DNA from: Scortum barcoo
Taxonomy: Eukaryota > Chordata > Actinopteri > Centrarchiformes > Terapontidae
Direction of reading: 5' to 3'
Assembly: GCA_023238725.1 (NCBI GenBank)
Contig: CM041539.1
Coordinates: 24,082,104-24,146,103 of the forward strand
Length of the DNA stretch: 64,000 nucleotides
Within the stretch, counting starts at the first letter, position 1, and every line of letters starts with the position of its first letter. A program made the translations under genes and the position numbers. The notes below the pieces were generated by a model, which searched no databases, was not told where the DNA came from, and saw only the letters and a program-made list of their open reading frames with translations. Shown one piece after another: positions 10,893-25,100 of the stretch.

Positions 10893-11530
10893 TGTTACAG
10901 TTCCAGGCAGATCTAAGCTAGATCCCAAAATGCAGACCAGAGCAGACAACAGAGGGAATAAAGTTTGAACACAGTTTAATAGAGGTTTGTGAAGGCAGGA
11001 ATCAGAAAGTCAAAGTGTATTTCTTTCTGAGCCAGGACTTCGCTTGCCACCGCGGGGAGTTCGGGCAGAGCAGGCAGACTGGCGGAGTGTGGCGTGAGAC
11101 CGGCGCGGAGTAGTCAGAGCAGAGAGGCCAAGCTGCGCTGGAGTGCTGCAGACAGGACTGCAGATGGGGAGGTGAGGCCAGGAGGAAGACGAGGTTAACC
11201 AGGCAGGCAGATTCGGCAGTGAAACCAGGAGTCTGAAGCACAAAAACAGACCAGATTAGAAACAGGCAGAAGCTCAGGGGGGGGAAAAAACTACTAAGAG
11301 CCACAAAGTACCAAGTTGGGTAACTGAACAATCTGGCAAAGAATGGATGAATGAGCCGGGGCTTAAATACTGCTGACGAGTTGATTGCAGAATGACTCTC
11401 AGGTGATGCGATTGAACCAGGTGTGGTGATGAATGCCCTGGAGTAACCTCCTCCTCCTAGGCAGCCAACAGACAATGACAGACAACACAGACAGAGGGAG
11501 ACAAACACAAGACAGACAGGGATCCTAACA
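10893..11530 (-). repeat. Solo LTR with perfect 5-bp target duplication
   Basis: A 638-bp unit is bounded by TGTTAGGATCC (minus strand) and CTGTAACA, and is flanked on both sides by the same five bases GGGTC (10888-10892 and 11531-11535). The minus strand has a TATA-like TATTTAAGC near 11362-11370 and ATTAAA/AATAAA-type signals near 10960-10980. Between the ends there is no primer-binding site or pol. It is therefore a solo LTR left by recombination between two LTRs. The 168-codon open frame inside it is low-complexity LTR sequence, not a gene. Confidence 0.85.
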
Positions 11531-11535
11531 GGGTC

Positions 11536-12940
11536 TTTTCAAAACATCCCCTCTTACTCAGGAATAACCTTCCTGTTAAAATCAAACAGTCTGATTCACC
11601 TTCAGATCTAAACAAGAAACTTGTCGCTTCATCTTAACTCAATTAGTGCTTGTATCCATGACTACATTACTTCTAACAGGTCCTTCTGTCCCAATTAATC
11701 TATACTAATCTAGAACTAATAGTCCATGTTTGTTCAGCCAATGAATCAACAGATTGCAAACTCTTTGTGATAACTACTGAATGTCTCTAATCCGCTGCTG
11801 TTTTTATTTTCTATGAGCTGCCAAGCTGTGCGTCTCTCTGTCTCCCTTTCACTACTCAGTCTTTGGTTCTCTTTTCCTTCTTGACAGTTTTTATTTTTTT
11901 TAAAGCTGATTTAAAGATCAACAGGACCAAGTCATCTGCAAAGAGCAGAGATGTACCGTGAATATCACAAACAGTATAGTGACAAGGGACAACACCAACC
12001 AAAAACTTGTTGGATATATCTATATATAAAGCTGGTACAACTCCGCCTAGTTTCCCTGTCCCAGATTAGGTTATGCAGCTCTTTCCCACCCACGTGCAAA
12101 CCCCACCATCATCATAAAGTGGCAATTATTGATGTAATTTATACAACTTAATAACTTTTACCTATAACTAGCCCAGTCACGCTGCAGGGTAACATGCTCC
12201 TAACTGCAAAGTCATATTCCAGAGATACAAAAATAGACAAACTGAAAAGATCACAGAGATCAAACAGTTTTAAAGTCTTTCCAGCTGCTTCAAAGTTCAC
12301 ATAAAATATATAATAACTATGACAGGAATGTTCCTTCACTGAGACCAATTATATAAGATCATTATTCATTGATCACTGTTGCATCTCTAAAGATTCACAC
12401 AGTTTTTTCTTTGCTATCAACAGAGATTGCCATTGTAGTGTTTAATAAATGTTACATTGCATGGAAATTGTTTAAATTAAACTTTCAAGTATTTACCAAA
12501 ACTAACATTTATTGATAAGGTCAAAATTCATTCCTGACCTTGGGAAACAACAAGTTGTTTAGGAGCTTTTGATCATATCACATGCTCTTCATCAATAGAT
12601 GGGGTTTGCCTGGTCGGAACACAGTTGCAGCTGTTCAAATTTCCATTTATTTCTAACTATATGTCCATGTCGTCTTAAATGTTGGGGACCAAAGTTAATT
12701 ATTTTATTCAGCATATAATTATACAGTTGAAGAAACTGTGACAGCATTCACGTTAAAACTGATTTAATCACAAATTAATCATTAAATATACAAAGAACAT
12801 ATAAATGACTTTTTATGTAGTGAACTGAAAATGTTAGTGCCAGTTGTATGTGCATTAAATTAAAGCAGGTTTGGCTAAGTTAGGTTTCACAAAAAAAAAA
12901 ACAAACACAAAAACAGTGTTGTTTTATAGTATAATCTTAG
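11536..12940. other. No gene seen
   Basis: AT-rich sequence with no recognised protein, RNA or repeat family. Confidence 0.45.
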
Positions 12941-12941
12941 A

Positions 12942-12985
12942 AGAAGAAGAAACATTTATTGATCCCACCAGGGGAAATTCTCTTT
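12942..12985 (-). repeat. LINE/SINE 3' tail fragment
   Basis: On the minus strand this reads AATTTCCCCTGGTGGGATCAATAAATG followed by a TTC repeat. It is the same 3' tail as at 8000, 22740, 34740 and 56070. Only the tail survives, consistent with extreme 5' truncation during target-primed insertion. Confidence 0.65.
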
Positions 12986-13073
12986 TTTTTTTTTTCATTA
13001 AAATAATCCACGTGGGAATTGCATTATAAGATTATTTCCTGTTAAGAGAACGTTCTTTATAAAGCCATTAGAA

Positions 13074-13392
13074 CAGGGGTCGGCAACCTTTATCATTGAA
13101 AGAGCCATTTTTGCGTGTTTTCCCCAGCTGCACAACACCCAGTGGGAGCCGCAACGGCAACGGGGTGTACGTGTAATCGTATCGCTCAACTTTCACGGAG
13201 AGGTGCAGTGACCTGTCAATCACCTGGGAAAATAGTCTGGAGCCACAAAAAATAACAGTGCTTATAACTTTTAATATGTAAATAAAAAAATTTAAAATTT
13301 CATGTTTTTTTTGTCAAGGCCAAAGGGAGCCACTATAGGAAAGGCGCTGAAGAGCTGCATGCGGCTCCAGAGCTGCAGGTTGCCGACCCCTG
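13074..13392. mobile_element. hAT-type MITE
   Basis: A 319-bp element with 15-bp perfect terminal inverted repeats: CAGGGGTCGGCAACC at the left and GGTTGCCGACCCCTG at the right. Flanking octamers CATTAGAA and CCTTAGAC agree at six of eight positions, fitting the 8-bp target duplication of hAT transposons after some mutation. The subterminal AGAGCC and GGCTC motifs are typical of hAT families. It has no coding capacity, so it depended on a transposase from elsewhere. Confidence 0.85.
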
Positions 13393-13630
13393 CCTTAGAC
13401 CCATAAAAACATGTTTCAGCACACTTTGTTTTTACAGTGCAAATATTTCGTACATTAACCAAGTACCTATCACTGAACATAATTTCGAAAGATTCAGAGT
13501 TCCCATAATAACCGCAGAGAAGCATTCAGGACTGAGGACAGTGCCAGGTTTAAAAAGACAAAATATAAATTTGGCAACATTGTGAGGAAGGGCCAGAGAG
13601 AAAGAGAGTAGCCAATCCCAGCTAACTAAA

Positions 13631-13930
13631 TTCAAAATTTCAAAATTTTATTTATTTAAAACACAAAATCACAAACATCGTTTGCCTCGGAGGGCTTTAC
13701 AATCTGTAATCTGTACAGTTGTGACACTCTCTGTCCTTAGACCCTCGAACCGGGTCAGGAAAAACTTCAAAAAAACCCTTTATGGGAAAAAGAAGAAACC
13801 TGAGGAAGAGCCACAGATGAGGGATCCCTCTCCCTGGGACGGACAGACGTGCAATAGATGCCACATGTACAGAGAACATCATCATCAATCATATATGGAG
13901 TTAAACATGGGTCGTAATAAACTGTAGATA
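13631..13930 (+). repeat. Dispersed teleost repeat (GAAGAAACCTGAGGAAGAG type)
   Basis: The run GCCTCGGAGGGCTTTACAATCTGTA, GTCCTTAGACCCTCG, ATGGGAAAAAGAAGAAACCTGAGGAAGAGC and GATCCCTCTCCCTGGGACGGACAGA..TGCAATAGATG is a consensus I recognise from many teleost genomes. It has no secure class. The 81-codon open frame through it is not a real gene. Confidence 0.72.
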
Positions 13931-15969
13931 AACTGAGTTCATGGGTTTAGTCCATGTGTGACTGTGTCTGTGTCTGTCTGACACCACCCCAAATGACTAA
14001 ATCCACCAGCTCCACCTTCCCCAACTCAGCAGGGCCCAGTGGTTATGACAATAGTACAAAAATTTGTATAATTCGGATTTGTTTTGCTTGTGAATGCACC
14101 AGTATAGAATGATGAGTATTAGGTACATTGCACATGCAGGTACATTATTTAAATAAGTTACTGAGATCAGTCGGCTAAGTGTATTCAGGTCATATAATTT
14201 GGCATGGTTTTGTGTAAAAGAAACTTAATGCCTTCTTGAAGATCCATTTAAAAACTGAATGCTGCACTGTGGTCATGTATTGTATTTATCTACAACACTT
14301 TTTCGGATGGCACTTTCATTATGTGGAGAACTATTCACTGTGTCACTTAGTGATAATGGCTGTTGTATCCATGGCTACACTGCAAACATAAAATACTGAT
14401 AGCTAATTTGGTAAATTTTTAATGGAGCTGATTGTACCAAAACAAATATGAGTTTTAAAAAATGGGCTCAAAAGAGAATACAAGTACCTAACTATACCTG
14501 ACATTATAACAGCACATTTTTCTTATTTCCTTAATGGCTGAAATTTTTCTTCTGTCAGATTGATTCTCAAATAGGCCTGTATATTTGTGTTTGTGCATTT
14601 CCATCTATCTGGTTAGCAAAAATATTTTAAGCACATACAATTCAATTTCAAACTGATGGAAAATAAATAAAAAGTAGGACAAGTAGCTCTTTCTACAAAC
14701 TATGTTTATACTTTTTGCACCAACATTCAAGACAAATTCTTTGTATATTAAAATCTATTTTGCAATAAACCTGATTCTGGTTCTAAAATATAAGGAAGTA
14801 GCTCTGGGAGGGATTTAAATCACAGGAGCAGGAGCAGGTTCACAGAAAAATAGAAGGAAATTGCATCTGTTTTTATTTCCTGGGTTGTGGCGAAAAATTA
14901 CCCGCATGTGATCCAGATGGGATTTAAATCACTGAAGCATGCAGGTAATGTTACAATCACACCACCTCCCCCAGAGACATAAATCTAGTTTCAATGGGGC
15001 TTATGCCAACTTGAGTGACACTATTGGCTACTTTTTTTCAGTTGACTCCAGTGTTAGCATGTAGCATTGCAGCCACTGCTCTCCACAGACACTCAGAAGT
15101 GATTTGGTGTCTGAAGGGTGACTCATGGACACCTATTTTGGTTCAGACAGACATGAAAGTCTTTGTACAGTTAAATGTATAAATTTAATTCCCTCCACCT
15201 TCTGAGTGTTCTCATGTATTAACAGTGAGTCATACGTGAATTTGAATGTTTTTAATATGTGGTCATGTAAATGTTGTGTATCTCAAACTCTGCCGTGGGG
15301 TTGTAAGATCAAGCTTGCACAGATTTGTTCCACATCATCACATGAGCATAGTGCACTGCCAAACTAAAATGTATATCGCTGCAATAAATGCTTAAAACCA
15401 GTAAAACATGTATCCTGACTGATAAAGAAGTGTATTTAGCATCTGCCACTCACCTGTCTCCCAGGATATCAAATGAAACAACCAAACTAATGCAGAGGCA
15501 AATGCATCACTACATGACACCCCATGTTTTTTATGCCTTTTTTCTGTGACATGTTTAGTAAAACATAATCTATGCAACCTGCTGTTCAAATCACATGCAT
15601 CACCTGCTAAATATGCTGTGTGCTTATCAACCATCCATCATTACTGATCAAGCCTCAAGTTTTGTTATGAACAGGATTCCATGTTTTCACCATAAGCAGA
15701 TTACCTCAGTCTGCTACACTGGGCCAGAAGAATAAAATCACTGCCTCGTCTTCTATACTTTTTGTGGAGACTTCCTGAAAACAGTTTTTGTCCAGTAAAT
15801 TTAGTCAGCCTGGTGAAAGACAATTTGTCTCTCTCAGACAACTGCTGGCGAAGGTGGGGGGCGGTGTGAACTGAACAGACAGGGCGAAATGAAAGACGTC
15901 AGTGTGTTCCTGGATTTGTCAGGGAGCAACTCAGGTATATTTGGCTGTCTGATGTGATGATATCAGTCC
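13931..15969 (-). other. rragd 3' flank / probable 3' UTR
   Basis: Sequence downstream of the rragd stop codon, which ends at 15970. Part must be the 3' UTR. The first clear AATAAA on the minus strand lies at plus 14872-14877, about 1.1 kb from the stop, with ATTAAA variants nearer (around 15187 and 15249). No other gene is visible. RNA reads would be needed to fix the true end. Confidence 0.4.
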
Positions 15970-16121
15970 TCAATGGGGGTTGCTGTGCACTCCATTGGTC
16001 ATAGTCAGTTTGCTCCACCTCCTCTGACTGTGGAGTTTACGATTTTGTTGAACCTTTACTCGAACATCAAAAACTTCCTGGATGGCTTTCTTGAAGCAGT
16101 GGAAGTTGTAGTCAATCAGTC
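15970..16121 (-). CDS. rragd: rragd coding exon 7 and stop
   Basis: 152 nt encoding LIDYNFHCFKKAIQEVFDVR, then a basic tail (VQQNRKLHSQRRWSKL) ending TNGVHSNPH and TGA. Acceptor CTCACAG|GACTG completes the split Gly codon. The conserved part matches RagC/D; the last ~25 residues differ from mammals, as expected for this variable tail. Confidence 0.95.
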
Positions 16122-19100
16122 CTGTGAGGGACACAGAGACAAAAAGTTAAGTGTCTCACAAGTTAGAGAGGGAAAGACTGAATATTCTTTTAAAATATCC
16201 CTGTGAAGAGGTGCTACTCTAGAGCTTTTAATGCAATCAGAGTAAAATGATTTGCACAAATAGTCTAAATAGCAATTATAACAATAATAAAAATTTAGGA
16301 CAATAAAAATAGGCAGGATTTTCAGTAGATTTAGTAACATAAATTGAGGGCAGTCTCTGATATAGGACGGTGCAGGTCATACAAGGCTTTGTAAAAAAGT
16401 AAAAGAACTTCGAAAAGACAAGTAGTCAGCCATCATCACGTCATTTTGTGGAAAGGCAATATTATATAACCTGTTGTAGTAAATTAAGTGCTGAATACAC
16501 ACTACATTTAGATGAGTTTTCAGTCCACACAAGATGTGTAAAGTTTCTGCTGTCCTGATGTCAAAGGGGAACTTGTTCCACCAATATAGAACCAGGTAAG
16601 CAAACTGAGGGGATTTTGTTGAGCAGACACACTAGCCAAGAGGGAACTGTAGTAGTCAAGGCATGGGATGACAACCTGGACCAGCACCTGTGAGCTTCCT
16701 GAGCTGGCAAGAGTAGTTGGTCATCCAGTGTCACACTCAGGTTCCTGCAGTCTGAGCTGGGGACACCAAAGAGTTCTCAAGTGTAATATGTGGTGTGCAG
16801 ACATGCACTAAATCGTCAGCCAGACAAACAGGGATTGGTGCCGTCATTTGGGTTTCAGACCGTGAAAAAAGACAGAATCAGTTGAGTGTCATTTCCATAG
16901 CTGTGATAGGGAAAGGCTGTGTGAGTGACTAACAGAACCAAGTGACTTTGTGTAAAGCCTAAAGAGGAGGGCGACCAGAACAGAACCATGAGGGACTACA
17001 GTCCTAAGTCTACAAGGTTCCAATGCACAAGGTTGGGATTCTTTCCAAGTTACCCTGTAAGTGCGGTCCTTGAGGTGGGTTGTTAACAGGGAGGGTGCAG
17101 ACTCGTTGGAGGGTGGAGAGGAAGATCTGGTGCTTTGGTGCTGTGACAGAGGCTGATGAAAGGTCAAGCAGGATGATGACAGAGGCTGTTCTAGCAGTGT
17201 GAAGGTCCTCTGTGATGGCAAGGAGGGCAGTTGAGTCTCCTGCCTTGAAATCAAACTGGTGCTGGTTGAGAAGGTTATTCTGCTAAAGATATGCAGAGAG
17301 CTGAGGGAAGACAACATGCTCAAGAGTTTTCGAAAGAAATGGCAGAAGACAGACAGGTCTCTAATTCTATTGTGTGAGTTTCTGTGAAAGCTTTTAGAGA
17401 GTTAGGAAAACAGCCAGTTGTCAAAGAGATATTAATGAGGTGGTTAGAAAAAAAGGTTAGGAGTAATAGAAAGTGAGAAGGGAAATGGTCAACAACATTT
17501 CAAGGATGTTTGACAGGATGCTGTTGAATCTCAAGAATTCTCAGATAAGACCTGGTGTGCAGTCCAGTATAATATTAATTTAACTTGTATATAGCATGAA
17601 CATAAGGACTAACTCATACTTATCTGACACAGCAGAATTTATAAAGGTTAACATCTATAAAACAGAAAAAGAAACAGGAGACCAAACTAGATTGTTGTTA
17701 ACTGACAACAAAAGAATAACCTAAAATCAAATTAAAGGCTAATGACATCACAAGAAGGCTCACTTATCAGAACAATTCTACTGGCATCACAAGAACTAAT
17801 GTTAGTGTTAATGCTAGTTTTATGGTTGTGGATACCTTCATCTCACTTAACAATGCTGTGTGGGAGGTCGCTCTCTTAGTCTCTTTATAAACCTGGTGTT
17901 CCATGCACTAACTTGTAGCTGACCCATCATGTGGCCTCACATCAGGAAGCCAGTATTTCACTATATCTGGTTGTGTGCTGCTATATTAATGCTCTGGATG
18001 TTGTGTTTAGAACCTTTAAATCAGAGTTGTGCTTTGTGAAACATGAACTAAGTGATTTGTTTATTTGCATTTAAAATGACTGAAGACGTGGCACATGCAG
18101 TCTTCCAACTGTTTCCAAAAGTTAAAATATTTGCATTGGAGTCAGTCATTGGAGACAAAGTTCCACAATATTCCATAAAAAAATGTATGCTGACTGGCAG
18201 CTTTTTGAAATATCAAACAACAACTTTAACTAGTTTATTCAACTTTACAGAAGAGCTGTTAAAGAACAACAACATACATCTCGTCCTGCAGCTCCAATTC
18301 CCGTGAAGTCAACCAGCGGGAATACGAATGGCGCTTCTCTGCAATTGCTGAACACACTGTGGTCAAATGGGGTATATAGTAAAATCCTGTCATCAGTATT
18401 CAAGCTCTCTGCTGCTACCTAGCGTTTACAGTTATCAAGTGCAGCCTCTCTTTTACCTCACTGTGGTAATATTACAGTATTCGCGCCAAATGAAATGGCC
18501 TGCGATGCATTAGGGGGCACTACAGAACGAGCTAAACATGCATGAGCCCGATCATACAGTTCAGCAATTTTCACGTCTGATGTCTGAAAGTTTTTTAATA
18601 TACCAAGGGCGTTACAAATATGCTTGAAAGCTAAAAGAAATCAGGGGTGCTACAGAGCCAACGTGCCAGGCCCAAATACAGATGCAACATAAAATTAAAA
18701 TATTTACCACGTCAGCAAAGTGAGTTTCTGAGCATCCTCAAAAGTCCTCAAAGAACAAGTCCTTAAACAAATGCTAGGAAAATTTAAATTGATGCAAGAA
18801 AAAGAAATTGGCTAACTTCCCGATGGGCAAACTCACCTAAAAATACTAAAATATATTGATACGTGAACAATGACCACACCAAATCTCAAACAACGATGCA
18901 CCTTGTGTTTTGGGACACTTTGGAGCCATGGCAGAAAGGAGCAATCTTCCCAAGCACCCTAAAAGATGTTTTACAGAACAATCAAATAATCTCACAAAAA
19001 ACACATAAGTGCTTGGCGCCTTATAAACACATTTTAGACAAAAGTAATGCTGACACATTTCATCATCGTTCATATACAGGGAGTCCTCGGACTCGACGTA

Positions 19101-22100
19101 ACGCGGTTTTCGCCGTAAGTCAGAACTCACATATAGTGACAGACACACACACACTTGCACATGATGTTACAAACTTATTGAGGCATTGCATTGCCGAACA
19201 AACAGCCGCAATAACAAAAGTCAAAATGCTGTGTAGCATGCACACACACAACCACACACACACACCGTTCATACACCCATTCTATGTCACCCTCCTATGC
19301 TAACACAGTGGTAAAATCATAATCTAGGACATAAAAACACTGTACAGTATTTGTTTTAATGTCGCAGATGCCGTACATCGGAATGATGGAACAAGACTTT
19401 CTTAATAATTTGTGGGCGGTGGCGACGTAAACACGAAACGCCGTAGGTTGAGGACGTCGTAAACTGAGGACTCCCTGTAATCACCAACACAAAAAATGAA
19501 GAAAAAATGTATGAAGAAGCTTTAAGGTAACTGATAGATATTTTTCATAAGAGTCCCTTCAACAGCTTAAAATTGGCTCATTCAGTTTTACCAGATTTCA
19601 TAAGCCCCTTTCAGACATGCGCTCCTTTATATTGTTTTCACTGTAATTCAAAATTTGTTCTTGTGTCTGAATAAGTGCATCAGTCATTTTAATGTAAAAC
19701 TCACAACGGCAGTCTTACTGTTGGACCTGGAACATTTTACTGAGTCACTTTCAACACAGCACTAAATATCTCTTCACATGAATGAAAAAGTAAAAAGTAA
19801 AAGTCTTTTCTTATGCACACAGAAAATCAAATCAGCTACCGTGATCAAATGACATCAGCTGTTCCAGTACAGTATGTCCAAGTAAAATATGTCAGGTTGA
19901 TCTGACCACCAGCCTTTGCTTTACATACAGCATGTGAGCATATGGATGAAACAGGAGTCGCTTATTGTCCAATTATTCTGAGCTTGTGTCAGATATTGTA
20001 ATACAGGCAGCAGAATTTGCTTACAATGATGATTACTCAACAAATAGGCTTTGACAGCAAAATCAGCGATGCAGCCTGAGAGAAAACCGAGAACAGTACT
20101 CTGTCTCACCATCATAACATCTGTAACTCAGACCTCCCTTCTCTGTTGCCTATCATGCACTGGTTGCCAAATATCTTCTGACCGTTGTGTTTCTTTCTAC
20201 AAATGTCCTGTTGTGTCTGATGAAAGCAGTTAATAACATTAATATAAGTCACTTATACTTGAAAGATAAAAAAGCAATCATTTTAACAAAGAGATTAAGC
20301 CAGCAATGTTCAATATTCCATGTCTGTAAAGGGCTTTAATGTGTTTTTAGTTTCTTTAAAGAAAGGAGATGATAGTAGAGTAACACTTTATAAAGTGCTT
20401 TTAATAAGTGAAAAAGTCTTCTGTCAACAAGCACTTTATTATCCTTGTGGATTTAGGTGTGTGTATATTTGTTATTTTGTGTTTTCTCTTATAATCTTTG
20501 TGAGCCACAGTCTATTTGCGAAACAGTGTGGATTTGATAAATGACAAATATGATTCGATGACAATGAGCTCGAATGTGCCTGAATCAAACACTACCCTCT
20601 GTACATTCTTACATTCTTGAGAAATGTATCATAGTTCGAAGTGGCTCCTCGACCAGACTGATGAACTAAACATGTACTCATGCAAAAATAATTATAAAAG
20701 CAAAGAGGAGCATTCATGTATATGAAAAGGATGTAGCCTTGCACTCTGAGCCATCTTCCATGTGTTATGTTGAAGTGTGGTATTTTGGGACTTTATGTTC
20801 TGTGGACACTGTGGGTATGAATCAAAGTCAGCAACGAGTGTCTGCTAGAAACAAGCCACTGACTTTGATCCTTAATAAATGTGTGAATACAGCTGTATAT
20901 GAACCACTGCAGTAGAGGTTGGAGAAGTCATCCTATCACCAGAGAGACTGAAGAATATTCAAATCCCTGAAGCCTGTATGAAAATATGTCAGGATGAAAA
21001 AGAATTACCCTTCACTCCATCAAAACCAGTGGATAAGTACCCTTCAGTGAGCAACTGAACCCCCTGCTGCTCCAGGAGCCGACATACCTGCTCAATCATT
21101 ACAAGGCACTCTGTGTAAGGATGTCCACATGAATCGACTCAGTTGTGCTTCCTCTGTCTGTTTTCTACAGGAACAGAATAATCTATATTGACGTTATTCA
21201 CGTTGTCTGCTTACTTGACCAAATCTTTACAAGATGACACATTTATTTGTACAGAATCTTTCAAATACAGAGGCAATCCACAGTGCCTCTGTGAGGAAAG
21301 AGGAATTCTTACAAAGTAAAGGACAATCTTTAGGGTAACGTTACAACATTAACATTAAGTAACCTTGCAACTTGTTAACTATGTGTTGTAGCTGTTTCAA
21401 TGGTGCAACACTGGTGCAAGAGCTCTTAGCAGTTTTTTTTTTAACAGATTTATCTGTTTTGTCAACATAAATTTAAAACATATTTTTACCAAACCTTGTA
21501 ATAAATAAGGTTCTAGAGAGAACAAATATAAAGCAACAGATTCTGACAAGTTACCCTGACTATTATAACCACTTTGGGAGTGATGTGAATTGCTGACAGG
21601 ATAGTTATGCCAACCACTGTTTGACAATTCATCATTAAAAATATTAGATTCCACTCTAAATCTTTCAGGGCCATAGTTGCTGAATTCACCCACAACTAAC
21701 CCAGAATGTAAAAGTAAACTGACTTAAGCTGCAAACTATACCCCTACTGATATCACTGATGATGGATAAATGGAAACTAATTATGTTCTGGGTAGCTTTA
21801 AGCACCCGCTGCAGAGCCCTCCTGTTCTAGGCTGTGCACAAACATGCCAATTTGTAATGTTTCCACTCAGGAATCTATTGCTCCACAGTGACAGTGAACA
21901 AGAACTTGGGACAGGGAATCTTTGCCTTTTTTAGTTTCCTTGAGAAATATTATCGTGGGGTAGGTGCAGGAAGGTCCAGGGTGGAGATGTATGATGTTGA
22001 TGACAGTGTGTGTGATGCTGATTCCCAGGAACCTAAAACTGTTCACCTGCTCCACCTCAGCTCCATCGCTGTAGACAGAAGTCTTCTCCCCTTTCTTTTT

Positions 22101-25100
22101 AAAATCAACAGTCCACTGCTCAGTTTTACTGATGTTGAGCTGTGGATAGGTTTCCCTGGGCAAGATTGTAGATATTCTCCTGATGTGAGGTCTCATTATT
22201 GTTTGAAATGTGGTGATCGCCTGCAAACTTCACTAGTGTTGAGCACTAGAATGAAGGAGGTGTGACTGCCAGTCCAAACTGTCTGTGGGTTGGGGGGAGG
22301 GGGGGGCGGTCTGTTTGTGAGGTCCAATATCCAGCTGCACAGAGTGATACTCAAGCCCAGAGTGTGGTTTGTCAGTTATCTTCATGGGGAAATTCAGCTG
22401 AATGCTGAGCTGAAATCAACAGCATTCTGTCATAGGTATTTTTATTTTCAAGGTGTGTGAAGACAGTGAAGGGCAGTTGATGAGAGATGGCACCCTCTGT
22501 GAATCTGTTAGCTCATACTGCAAACTGTTGGTGCAAACTGGAATGTTGTTCTTGATGTACTGAAAGAATGGATGTGAATGTCACAGGGCAGTAAGTCATT
22601 AAGACTACACATTGTAGACCTTTTAGGAACAGGGACAGTGATGGCTGTCTAGAAACAGATGGGAAAACACCTGTGGCAATGAGGTGTTAAAAATGTTAAT
22701 GATGACATGTTCTTGTTGTACTACTTGTACTTAAATTTCCCTGAGGGAGCCATCCTCAAAGGGATCAATAAAGTCAAGTCTAAGTCTAAGTCTAAGTCTT
22801 CTCTTGTTCTACATGGCGAGGAATGTGCCACTTCAACATGTGTCTTAATTTCTAAATGACAGGAGAAAACTCAGGGTGCCACCAACACCACCAGAGTAAA
22901 TGTATGAAGCCCTCCTGTGACACCATGCATCGCACAATTCCAACAGGTCAGTGTTTGTGCATGTATATCACTGTATATCCATCAGCTTTGACCCCATTTG
23001 AGAAGCAACCATCATTGATGTAATGCATACTGCATAAAAGAAGTGAACGAGGCCACATTATGTCTCCCACTTGTTTGTTAACGATTTTGAGCCTTGATAT
23101 TGGCATTTTGGCATTTTGGCTTTCACCATCTTAGACTTTCTGGCACGTCCACATTGGATTCACTTTTCAGAACTGTACGTCAACCTAAGTCTGGTGCCAA
23201 AGCTGTAAGACTACACAGACAACACTCAAAAACTAGTTTATGTCTATTTAACTCTACACACTGGCATGAATACATATTGTTACACCTCTATGCTGATTGA
23301 CAGGTTGCCATGGTAGTGACTTGCCAATCACAAGGCAGCCATACCTTAAAGCATGCCTTGCTTTATGGTCTCTTTTACTCTAAATAGTACCATAACTGTA
23401 ATGAATACCATGAAGTATTATGAAGTATTACCAAGTACCCATGGTATTGCCAAGTGGCCATTAGAATAAATGCAAATCCTTTGACCTTTTATCAAAAAAT
23501 CAGATGTAGTGATTTAACTGGCAGAGCTCCATGCCAATCAAAGTCACATAAGTGTTCCAACTGTCAGTCCCCTAACATTATCTATGGAAAAAAACCTTTC
23601 CTTGACTTTTACTTCTAGGGCAAACCAAAATAGCTTCTCCCACTTGGCAGCTCTATATCAAGTGCTGAGCACAAATGAAGGAGAACATTGTGAACATTGT
23701 TTAAACACAGGATGAGTTTCTAACGTGCATGTAAATACTGCAAACAGACTGACCTTTCCTCTCAAAACTTTCCTTGCGCAGGAAACAGACCATGGCGAGG
23801 AACTTGGTGACCTCCTTCAGGTACATGACTGTAGTGTTGTTCAGGTGGATGATGGCCATGGACTCCTTGTCATAGGGCAAACCAGCTTCACTGTCTGTCA
23901 GACTGAAGGAGGTGAGACAGAAAAACACACTTAGCTGAACTCCAGTGAGTAAAAAATAATGCATCAATTGACACACAACACTGGCCCTGTTTCAAAGACA
24001 GGGAGGACTGAGGCACCCTTTTCAAGTATTTCATGAAACACTCAGTTTACTATAACAGGTTTGTTTTGAATGATTTCAAAGGAAGCACTCTGTGGTTGCT
24101 ATTTAGAAAAACAACAGACCTCTCATTTTCGTATTCCACCACAGAAACTGAAAAACGTAGAGAGCGATGTGGAAAGAGGAGAGACAGAGATTGTGTAAAA
24201 AGTAGAATCAGCAATAAGAGCAGTGTAAAGGTAGACCGACAGTTTGAGAATTTAAACAACAAGCAGAGCAGGATTACACCCAACAGAGAGGACACGCTGT
24301 TTTTATCTTGGTTTCCATGTTATTGATTCTGTTTTCACAAAGAAAGGAGACAAGAAAACATAAATATATTACTTTCTTTATTCCATCTGATGAATTTTAA
24401 TTTTGTCTTCCTATATCCCTGTATTTTGAAATGCAATTTACAAATGGCCTAAGTCCCACAAACTAAACCTTATCCACCTTTCTTGCATTGAGGTGGAGGC
24501 TGAAAATGATGAGAAAATGTTTTTTTGTTATTTGGCGGGTTACAAATCTTTTAACTATCTGACACACGTATAGGGGTACATTGAGACAGATTGACCCATC
24601 TGTGCTCATTATGTCCTTCTTCAGAAAACTTTGTGATCTGCATCAGTAGAAAGGAGCATCAACCATTAATGTTCCAAAGACTTAGCACTGATGGTTGATT
24701 CACATACACATACAAAGAGGCAATCTTTCTCTTGTCTGTCATGAGCCTGATGCTTGTGGGTATGTTTAGCATTGAGTTAATAATCTGTAGTACATACTCA
24801 GCTCCATTGACCATAATAAGAGGCTTTTCACCTTTTTTTACTTTTTGAGTGGAGTAGAAAACAAGGCTGTGCAACAAACATGAGTGGTTGTCTCCAGATT
24901 TCTGTTAACATGTGTCAGAGGACTTCTTTTCAGCTTCCCCACAAAAGGCCACTAGGTGTCTGTAAGCATGCAGCGTCGCGGTTACTGCTCTCACATTCAA
25001 AGGTGTTCCATCAGCACACTGAACAGGAGATACTAGTGGCCTACATTTATGTTATCAGCATATACTGTGCACTCAGTACCATACAATCATACACTGGAGA

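Noticed and set aside
11002..11508. A 168-codon open frame on the minus strand
   Set aside because: It lies wholly inside the solo LTR and has Ser/Cys/Leu-rich low-complexity composition; no domain.
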